DNA of 64,000 nt from Notamacropus eugenii (Eukaryota > Chordata > Mammalia > Diprotodontia > Macropodidae), in NCBI RefSeq assembly GCF_028372415.1, contig NC_092874.1, positions 241,777,461 through 241,841,460 of the forward strand, in the 5' to 3' direction. A model generated the notes under the pieces. The model saw only the letters and a program-made list of their open reading frames with translations, was not told the DNA's origin and made no database searches. Shown piece by piece: positions 56,135 to 64,000 of this stretch. Position 1 is the stretch's first letter, and every line of letters begins with the position of its first letter. The translations under genes were made by a program, and so were the position numbers.

Positions 56135-56279
56135 TAACCCAGTAGTCAAAGAAAGCCAAAAGCTTTAAGAAACTAAAAATCCTTTATTTTATACATGTGT
56201 TGAAGAATCTTAAATTTCTAAGAGGCTGTAAAACTTTTTTTTTCACTTCTACCATGCTCTTTTTGCTTAATGGGCTTGA

Positions 56280-56490
56280 GCTAAAATGAGAAGCAAAATG
56301 GTATAGTAAATAGGATGCTAGCCCTGGAATCAGGAAGATATGGGTTTAAATTCTCTCCCCACCCCTCCCCCTACCACTAGTTATATGCCTAAAGCAAGTC
56401 ATTTTCTCTTGAACTTAGTTTCTCCATCTGTAAAATGAAAAGCTTGAATTGATGGCATAAAAGTTTCTTCTAGTTCTATATCTCTGATGT
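56280..56490 (+). mobile_element. MIR/THER-type SINE
   Basis: 'aaataggatgctagccctgg', 'cctaaagcaagtcattttct' and 'tttctccatctgtaaaatga', about 150 bp from the exon 3 donor. Confidence 0.7.
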
Positions 56491-56637
56491 ATTTTACCTG
56501 TGTCAAATGGTCTAACATTCTCAGACCCTATATTCTCTAGTCATTGTAAGAGCAATTACATTTAAAATAAAGTTTAATGCATGAAACTGCATTTCATTAT
56601 TTTCACAATAACGTTCCCTTAGTTGAAAACTACCAAC

Positions 56638-56746
56638 CTGATGCCTTGTGGGGAACTGTCCCAAGCAATGGAATGTTGACAGTGGGATCATCCATGATGC
56701 CTTTATCCAGAGACCGTAAGGATAAGAATTCATAGAAATATTCAGC
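56638..56746 (-). CDS. WIF1: WIF1 exon 3 (WIF domain, middle part)
   Basis: The reverse complement reads [20 protein letters not shown] and then [16 protein letters not shown], which I recognise as the middle of the WNT-binding WIF domain of WNT inhibitory factor 1, a secreted WNT antagonist. The exon is 109 bp: 36 whole codons plus one base (G), which joins TT of the next exon to give Val. The acceptor is ttgtag|GCTGAA and the donor TCAG|gttggt. The donor is weaker than the GTRAGT consensus. Relative to human WIF1 as I remember it, only conservative changes are visible (IMDD for IMAD, NIP for NVP). The two upstream exons, which carry the signal peptide and the start of the domain, are not in the window. 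Confidence 0.96.
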
Positions 56747-57019
56747 CTACAACAGAAGGCATTGAAAACAAGTACTTATTGAAGTCAGCATCCAATGGAA
56801 TATTTAACATCTACTGAATAGAAATTTATCACATTTCATCAGTCACTGAACCAAACAAAGATTGAGGCATTATGTAGATATAACTCTCCAAAATGAGGAC
56901 TCTCATTGAAACTCTTCATTTTGAGAAGAGTTCTGAAACATCAACAGCAGAATGTGTTCCAAAAAATTAGCTTAATCATTCACTTAAAGGAATTCTTTGG
57001 CTGGTGTGTTTGGAAAGAT

Positions 57020-57232
57020 GGGAGTTAGAGATGATAGATCTGAAGCTGGGAGGAACTTTAGCAATCATCTAGTTCAACCTTCTCATTTTATAGCCAAAGA
57101 GGCTGAGGGTCAGAAAAGTTAAGTGATTGGTCCAAGGTTCCAGAACTGATAGCCATAGGAACTAAAACAGCTGGAACTCAAACTCAGATCCACCATCTTT
57201 AAATTCCCTGTTCTTTCTATTTTCCCACAGAT
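57020..57232 (-). mobile_element. MIR-type SINE, antisense
   Basis: 'gctgggaggaactttagcaa', 'tctagttcaaccttctcatt' and 'ggctgagggtcagaaaagtt' are present. Confidence 0.65.
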
Positions 57233-58263
57233 TCCTGTGCAATATTTTGACAAGTTACCCTTATAGATAAATTACTTTAAAGCTCTCTGACTAGCCATGA
57301 GAAGGGCTTTTGCAAAGGAAGGAGTCCGGGTCATCCTTTGAATTCTTCCAAATCTGCCCCAAAGTGGAAAGCCATAATCAAAAATGCTAATGGATAGAAA
57401 TGATAGTTTATTGGGAATGCTTTGGTTGTCAACATGGGAATGAAATAAGAAAGACAATGATTTTACTATTGCACTTATTTTCTTGTCTCTTTATCATTGG
57501 GAATATTATATTTAAGACCAAAATTCAATCAAAGGTAGAAAAGGATAACAAGTTAATAACTATAATCACAATACGAAAACAAATCATATAACAGTCATAT
57601 TTTTTTGAACAAACCTCTATCAAGGAAATTGTTGTTTATTCCTCAGATATCCATGGTAACCCTGATGCTGACAATGAGTTCTCTCTCACTGCCTAGTTTT
57701 GAAGCTTAATTGAATCTAAAGCAGATTCTAAATTAAAAGGACTGTCATTGAAACTGACTGCTCTTGATGTGAAAGAGCAATCAATAAGCAACTCCAACCT
57801 AAGATGAGTGATGGGCAAGGGGAGTGGCTCCCTAAATATGTATGTGTTCTTCCTGCAGAATTGAGAAGAGAATGAAGTATACACAAGGGAACAGCTCTGA
57901 GTATTTAAAGAAAGGACCATAAGAAGAGTTCTACATACAAAATTTATTTTTCCATTATGATACAGTTTCTGAAGAAACAAAGTTGAGAATCATCTGAAAT
58001 GCAATGGAGAGGAGCTTGGACAGGCTTAAATGTATCACAAAAAAAAAAGAGTTACAGAGAAGTGGTTTGAAGGATATCATCAGAAGAAAAGAGATGGGTT
58101 ATTTAAAATAAAGTTGAAGAGAGATAGAGCCATTCACTAGATGGCCCATGTACTCTTGGTATCCTCATGGTATCACAAGGATGAAAGGAAGCTCATCAGT
58201 GTGTTAGGGGAATCCCTGAAGAAAATCTATTTGAGGAAATGGATGAAAGTCAAACAGGATGGG

Positions 58264-58518
58264 AAAGCAGCTAGGTGGTACAGTGGGTAGAGTACAAGTC
58301 CTGGAGTCAGGAAGACTCATCTTCAAGAGTCCAAATCCAGCCTCAGACACTTACTAGCTGTGTGACTCCAGGCAAGTTACTTGACCCTGTTTGCCTCAGT
58401 TTCCCCATCTGTAAAAAGAGCTAGAGAAGCAAATGGCAAACCACTTTAGTATCTTTGCCAAGATCCCAAAAGAGGCCACGAACAGTCAGACATATTGAAA
58501 CGACTGAACAGTAACAGT
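58264..58518 (+). mobile_element. tRNA-derived marsupial SINE, full length
   Basis: 'aagcagctaggtggtacagt', 'cctggagtcaggaagactca', 'tgcctcagtttccccatctg' and 'gaacagtcagacatattgaa'. Confidence 0.93.
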
Positions 58519-59035
58519 GAGGTTGTGATGTGTATCTTTGGAGGAAAGGAATACTCAAATTGATGATATCACAGATGGTCTGGAGTATTGGACTATGAGA
58601 GATCCTTTCTTTTCGCTCCCCAACCCCAGGTGATTTCTTCTCATGAGTTTAGCTAGAGTGCTCTCTCTTCTTTGCTTGGACAAACATCTTGAGTTTTGAA
58701 CTCTCTCTCTCTCTCTCTCTCTGGGTTTATAACAGCTCGCAAGGTGTTACCAAGTTTTCTCAGCCAATGTGAATGCATGTTCTGTGCAACTGTCTTCCAA
58801 TTGATTAAGGATGTTTTTCTCAGTCTAAAATCTATGACAGATTGATTATGAGGAGTTTGCATGTAGTAAAGGTGCCAAGGCATAGCTGTGTATCTCTTAC
58901 TTTAAATGGGGTGGGATGACTTGATTGATTTGCTCAATCAGCCCTGACTTTTATAATCAGATATTACTGGGGATGTGATAAGCATTAGAAAACTTTTCTC
59001 CTAATAAAAACACAAGAACAAAGGTATGGAATTTC

Positions 59036-59485
59036 ATTTAGATCAGAGAAGAGAGAGGAATAGAGACAAATATAGAAAGAGAGATAGATACAGTGAGAGA
59101 CAGGGAGAGGGAGAGACAGACACAGAGAGAGACAGAGACAGACACAGAGACACTGAAAGACAGAGACAGATAGACACAGTGAGAGAATATTTGAGTGTGT
59201 ATGGGTGTGTAAGAGAGAAAGAGAGAATATATGTGTCATGAGAGAGAATGTGTTTGAGAGAGAATATTTATATGTGTGAGAGAGAATATTTATGTATGAT
59301 AGAGTAAGAGAGAATGTGTGTATGTGAGAGACAGAGAGACAGAGATAGAGACAGACACAAAGACAGAGACAGAGATAGAAAGACACAGTGAGAGAGAATA
59401 TGTATGTGTGAGAGAGAATATTTGTGCATGTAATAGAGTAAGAAAAAATATGTGTTTATGTTAGAGTGTGTGTGTGGGGGAGGCC
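59036..59485. repeat. (GA)n-rich satellite with (TGTG) interruptions, about 450 bp
   Basis: Irregular GAGA/GACAGA units broken by 'tatgtgtgagagagaatatt' motifs that recur three to four times. The overlapping ORFs (71, 84 and 133 codons) are repeat translations. Confidence 0.95.
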
Positions 59486-59763
59486 ACTCTCCCTTCTTGA
59501 CTGGTTCAGAGCAGTTATCCAAGTGATATGATGGGGGAAGCCTCTGCCAGAAAAGCCTTCATGTTTAGGATTCTAAGTGACTCTGGGCATTCATATGCAT
59601 CTTTGGGGCTAATGGTTGATCCTTCAACCTCTTATTTCAAACAAAGCTGTAGGATTCTGAGCGAGTCATTTAAACTCTCTGAGACCCACGTTCGTCCTCC
59701 GTAAAATGAAATGATTGGCTTCAATTACACCTATGGTCATTTCTGATTCAATAACCATATTTA

Positions 59764-59976
59764 GTGGTTTTCAGTAGTGTCCAACTCTTTGGTTTTCTTG
59801 GCAAAGACACTAGAGTGCTTTGCCATTTCCTTCTCCTACTCATTTTACAGATAAGGAAATTGAGGCAAACAAGATTAAGTTACTTGACAGCTAGTAAATG
59901 TCTGAGGCTGGATTCGAGCTCAGGAAGTTTTTGTGATTTCAGGTCCAGTACTCTGTTCACTGCACCACCTAGCTTT
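59764..59976 (-). mobile_element. tRNA-derived marsupial SINE, antisense
   Basis: 'gtagtgtccaactctttggt', 'ttgccatttccttctcctac' and 'cactgcaccacctagctttc'. Confidence 0.9.
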
Positions 59977-60224
59977 CAAATACCACATAACTATAAATTA
60001 TAACACATTCCATAATGATACTTATTAGCTTTAACCTGTTTGAAATGAAATCTATCTTTCTATTAGTGATTTTTAAAAACATACTTGTGATTTTATCATC
60101 ATAAGTAACTTTTTCAAAAGTTTTATTTTTTATCATGAAATTGAAAACATCAATCAACATAAGTATTTCAATATTCAAAAATATTTCAATATGCAAAGAA
60201 CTGAGAGGTTTGTATGACATAATT

Positions 60225-60472
60225 ATAATAATGGCTAAATTTATATAGTTTTTGAAGTATGTTAAGTGCTTTACAAAGATCATCTTTTTTAATTCTCATA
60301 ACAACCCTAGGAGGTAGATGCTGTTATTACTCCAGTTTTATAAATGAGGAAACTGAGATAGACAGATATAGTGACTTTTCCAGGGTCAGACAGCTAGTAA
60401 ATGTCTGAGGCTATATCTGAACTCAAGTCTTCTTGACTACAGGCCCCAGTGCTCTCTCCACTGAGCTACCAC
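60225..60472 (-). mobile_element. MIR-type SINE, antisense, near full length
   Basis: 'ttaagtgctttacaaagatc', 'tctcataacaaccctaggag' and 'cagggtcagacagctagtaa'. Confidence 0.85.
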
Positions 60473-60539
60473 TATAGCATCAATGAAATATGAACTCCTA
60501 GTATGAAGTTTTTATGTGTATGCTAAAGCTAACAACTGG

Positions 60540-60785
60540 AGATGGCCCTGATGCAGATCTTAGCTTTAAAAGGTCAAGGTCTCCCACTGCATCCTGGGTC
60601 ATCTACAGTCACCTTGATCTATATCTGGCCACTGGACCAAGATGGCTCCAGACGAGAAAGTGAGGCTGGTGACTTTGCTCAGCCTTCCTTCACTTAAATC
60701 CAATTCACTTGCAAGTCAGGGCATCATCTTCCTTGTGTCACGATCCTCTTCAAGAATGAAGGACAAACAAGTACAACAATGACAA
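60540..60785 (+). mobile_element. Composite marsupial SINE with RTE-like tail, sense, 5'-truncated
   Basis: 'ctgcatcctgggtcatctac', 'atatctggccactggaccaa', 'gatggctccagacgagaaag', 'tgaggctggtgactttgctc' and the tail 'caagaatgaaggacaaacaa' show the family in clear sense orientation. Confidence 0.85.
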
Positions 60786-60844
60786 TATGGTAGAAAAAAT
60801 GCCCCGCTTCTTTGCCCTTTTGAACATCTGATCTCTTTGTGTTT

Positions 60845-61529
60845 TTAAATATTTTATTGATGCTCTTTTTTCTTCCATTCCTTTTTTTTGGCATCACTAT
60901 CTCTACTAACCAACTCCCCTTCTACAACTCCACCCCAGTAGAATCTCTCCCCAATGATCAATGAATATTATCCAACAAAACAAATCTGTACATTAGCCAT
61001 GTCTAGAAATCTATGTGATATTTTGCACTCCGAACCCATCACTTCCTTGGTAGGGTGGAAACAAGCTTCATCACCAGTCACAATAGGTCATTGCATTGTT
61101 TAGAGTTGTCTTTCAGAATTGTTTTCCTTTAAGTTATTTTAATTACTTTATAAATTATTCTCATAGTTCCACTCAATTATCTCCCACAATTTCGTACAAG
61201 TGTTTGGAGGATTCTCTGGATTTTTTTTCATGATTTCTCACAGTATGATAATATTCCATTAAATTCTTCTACTATAATTCATGCAACCATCCCCCAATGT
61301 ATGAGTGTTAGTGTTCTTTCCAAGTTTTTATCACAGTAAAAAAGTGATGCTATACATATTTTGTTGCATATGGGTCCTTTTAACTTATCTTTGATCTTTT
61401 GTGGTTTTGTACCTAAAAGAGTATCACTAGGTTGAAAGGTATGCAAAGTTCAGTGTCATCTTAAATCATTTAAGTGCAGTTCAAAATGGCCTTCAAGAAT
61501 GTTAACAATAAATTAGTGCTTTCTCTCTC

Positions 61530-61564
<35 letters not shown>

Positions 61565-61637
61565 GTCTGTCTCTCTCTCTATCTGTCTCTCTCTATCTGT
61601 CTCTCTCTTACTCTCACTTTCTCTGTCTCTTTCTGTC

Positions 61638-61676
<39 letters not shown>

Positions 61677-62460
61677 TACTCTCACTTTCTCTCTTTGTCT
61701 CTCTGTCTCTCTCACACACGCACACACACACACACAGAGTCCTTCCAACAATTGTTACTTTACTTCTTTGCTTTTTGGACAAACTAATGACTGTGACGTA
61801 GCACTTCAGAATTTTAAATTTTCATTTCACTAATTAGTGATTTAGAGCATTTTATAACATTTATGTAGTTACCATATAAGCTGTATATAATTTATATAGT
61901 AACATATTTATTTTCTGGAAACATCTGTTACTATCCTTCAACTCTTTGTCTACTAGGGAATGGCTCTTTTTCACATCTATTTTTATATCAATTTATTCTA
62001 TATAATAAATATTGGACCTTTAGCAGGTAAAAAATACAGACTTTTTTAAACAGTTGACTTTTCTTGCTAATCTTGATGTTCTACTCCTAATACGTTTGTT
62101 CAGAAGCTTTTCAATTTTATATAATTAAAATTGTCCTTTCAAATGATTATCTTTATCCTTTTTCAAGAATTCTCTCCAACAATAACTGTAAAAGGTATCT
62201 TCTTCCCTTCCCCTTTCATTTGTTCAGTATATGACCCTTTCATTTAGCTCTTGTAGCCATTTGGAGAAAATTATCTTATATGATGTGAGATTTTGCTCTT
62301 AGTCTAATTTTTGCCAGACTGCTCTTCAGTTTTCCCAGCATTTTTTTATGAGTATTGCAGTAGCTGGAGTTGTTGGATTTATATAATATTATGCTAATAT
62401 GTTTAATGACTTCAGGGTCTTGTTTACCTAATCTGGTCCACTGATCAACTTTCCTATATG
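60845..62460 (-). mobile_element. L1 (marsupial type), antisense, 5' part of a split copy
   Basis: 'cattagccatgtctagaaat', 'ctataattcatgcaaccatc', 'ccccaatgtatgagtgttag', 'ttgttgcatatgggtccttt', 'gtatcactaggttgaaaggt', 'actaattagtgatttagagc' and 'ggtccactgatcaactttcc' follow the antisense L1 in order for 1.6 kb. It is heavily mutated, with no coding frame left. It resumes at about 63360. Confidence 0.85.
61519..61736. repeat. (CT)n/(CTGT)n ending in (CA)n satellite inside the L1
   Basis: About 218 bp of CT/CTGT units and a (CA)9-type end lie between 'aacaataaattagtgctt' and 'agtccttccaacaattgtta', two pieces of L1 that are adjacent in intact copies. The 119-codon ORF over it is spurious. Confidence 0.93.
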
Positions 62461-63358
62461 TAATGGGTGTCTGGCACATGCGCAGACCCCACCAGCTTCC
62501 TCATCTGATTTAACCTTCACATAGAGAGAACTGGCAAGATTGCTTCTAGAATTATCATGATGGTGTAGAAGGAAAGGGAGAATGAAAAACATGTGTGGAC
62601 ATGCTATAATTGGTTCCAGTTGGTTAAGCACATGATTGGGAGGAACCTTTTACAATTGGATGAGTAGGAAGAACTATCAATGTTTGCAAAAAGACTTGAC
62701 ACAGATTTGGCCACCTCTTTGAATAAATCTCATCTGAGGAAGCTTGGTGACTTGTCTTCTTTCTTCCAGTGAGTGACTTTTCTGTAAGGGGAAAGATCTC
62801 AGGGCTTTCTTCCCTTTTGAGGCTACACAAACCCATGAAATAGGTCTAGGTCCTAGACCTTTTTGTTCAGTCATTCTTTCCTGTTCCAGGTGCAAAGAGT
62901 AAAGTCTCTGACCTTGGTTGGGACAATGAGTCACCAAAATCCAGGAATCAGAAATCCATCCATCTGTTGCAGCCATTGCAGCATCAATGTGCTGAGGAGA
63001 AGGGAGTAATCCTTAGGGATGACATTTGGGACCTAAGTGGAAAGATTCTTCTAGCAATCATGCCACATTTGGACATGAACTTAGAACCGAGGTCATGTAA
63101 TAACTGAACAAAGTTTTCATTGTACTACCTGAAGTGATACAGAAGAGAGTATACCTTGGAGGAATTGGTGAATAATGCTTATAGTTTGTTCTTGCTATAT
63201 CTTTGAATAGAGCTATCCAAGTAGCTTTGTAAAGCAACCTAATATTAAGTGGTTAAATGGAACTGGGGCTGCTATGGTGGAGGGAGAAACAAAGCCATTG
63301 GGAGCTCACACCAATGACAGAGGGAACAGACAAACCATAAACTTCTTATGGCATCCTG
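62461..63358 (+). mobile_element. LTR-like insertion splitting the L1
   Basis: About 900 bp not related to L1 separate 'ctgatcaactttcctatatg' from 'tagttttgatgattactatt', which adjoin in intact L1. It holds AATAAA in 'ctttgaataaatctcatctg' (about 62722) followed by a U5-like 'gtgacttgtcttctttcttc'. The ends are not resolved and no retroviral frames are visible. Confidence 0.5.
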
Positions 63359-64000
63359 GAGTAGTTTTGATGATTACTATTTATAATATAGTTTAAGATC
63401 TACTACTGGTAGTCTCCATTCATGCCTATATTTTGTCATAATTTCCATTAAGATTCTTGACCTTTTTACTCCAGATGGATTATATTATTATTATACTAGT
63501 ACCATCTGATGTAGTCTCACTGCTTATTGCTTTTGCCTTGTACCTAATTGTTTGGATTCATCTGAAGTATTATAAATGCTGCTATCGTCCCTAATTTTAA
63601 CTTTGTGAATCTTTATATTTTAAGTGTGTTTCTTATCAACAACATATTGTTGGATTCTGTTTTCAAATCCCACCTGTTACATTCCTCCATTTCTTAGGTG
63701 AGTTTATGCTATTCACATTCACTAATATGATTATTAATTGTCTTTTTTCCCTCCATCATATCTCTATATAAGTTTTCCTCTGTCATCCTCTTCTTTAGTA
63801 AGAAAAAGAAAGTGTGTGTGGGGAAATAATGGGATCAACATTCAGAAATTATAGGGGTCTGACCTTACTTCTCTGTCCTTTTTTTCACTCAACCCAGACC
63901 CAAATCACTATTTCTTATACTTTCTTCCAATCATTTTAATTCCATCTCTTCCCCATTTCATTATGGTCCCGCCATGTTGATTCTCTTTATAACTTCATTT
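63359..64000 (-). mobile_element. L1, antisense, continuation after the insertion
   Basis: 'ttttgatgattactatttat', 'aatatagtttaagatctact', 'aagattcttgacctttttac' and 'catcttaggtgagtttatgc'-like text continue the same antisense L1 to the window edge. Confidence 0.75.

Larger units (their letters stand above)
56747..64000 (-). other. WIF1 intron 2 (partial, runs off the window)
   Basis: I searched the minus strand for WIF1 exon 2 (residues before AEYFYEF) and found nothing resembling it up to 64000. The intron is therefore at least 7.2 kb long. It holds MIR and SINE copies, two large GA/CT-rich satellites, an antisense L1 and an LTR-like insertion, annotated separately. Stretches 57235-58255 and 58520-59035 show no element I can name, apart from a short (CT)n at 58700-58722. 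Confidence 0.75.

Noticed and set aside
58985..59522. 133- and 84-codon ORFs with Leu/Ser/Cys runs
   Set aside because: They translate the GA-rich satellite; overlapping frames on both strands are open for the same reason.
61474..61833. 119-codon ORF with SLSLSL repeats
   Set aside because: It spans the CT satellite inside a dead L1.
56747..64000. WIF1 exons 1 and 2
   Set aside because: I scanned the minus strand for the residues that should precede AEYFYEF and for a signal peptide and found none, so these exons are taken to be outside the window.

Overview
The window is a stretch of a marsupial (metatherian) nuclear genome. Three things point that way: many tRNA-derived SINEs with the 'agctaggtggcgcagtggatagagc' type of head (head and tail pieces recognisable on both strands), a marsupial-type L1 3' end, and a background of old L2, MIR and L3/CR1 elements. 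The species cannot be fixed from the sequence alone.

The one protein-coding gene I can support is WIF1 (WNT inhibitory factor 1), on the minus strand. Exons 3 to 10 are present, read from high to low coordinates: 56746-56638 and 45076-44936 (WIF domain), then five EGF-like exons of exactly 96 bp each (37450-37355, 35833-35738, 27392-27297, 10157-10062, 9087-8992), then the terminal coding exon 5166-5045 with its 3' UTR down to about 4245. All splice phases join correctly, all introns begin GT and end AG, and no frame is broken. Exons 1 and 2 (signal peptide and start of the WIF domain) are not seen and should lie above position 64000. Together the exons make the C-terminal part of a secreted antagonist that binds WNT ligands through the WIF domain and uses EGF repeats for glycan and WNT contacts.

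Layout: 1-4244 is intergenic sequence downstream of WIF1 (an L2 carrying a nested SINE, a second SINE, a perfect 26-bp palindrome, and a low-copy repeat split by a hAT element). 4245-56746 is the 3' part of WIF1, with introns of 0.97 to 17.1 kb filled with SINE, MIR, L2, L3/CR1, L1, LTR-like and hAT/mariner relics. 56747-64000 is intron 2, ending in a degraded antisense L1 that contains a large microsatellite and is split by an LTR-like insertion.

Beyond ordinary interspersed repeats, the most informative items are: a decayed ZBED/GTF2IRD2-like hAT transposase gene in intron 4; a nearly full-length 7SL (SRP) RNA retropseudogene in intron 7; a templated-looking insertion in intron 3, copied from about 2.4 kb away in intron 4, that interrupts a SINE; a mariner-type near-perfect hairpin; a nested insertion stack at 33.4-33.9 kb with an exact 14-bp target-site duplication; and a duplicated AU-rich motif in the WIF1 3' UTR that looks conserved with human. 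I see no CRISPR, operon or other novel multi-gene system. Repeat names are by pattern recognition, and subfamily labels should be read as approximate.
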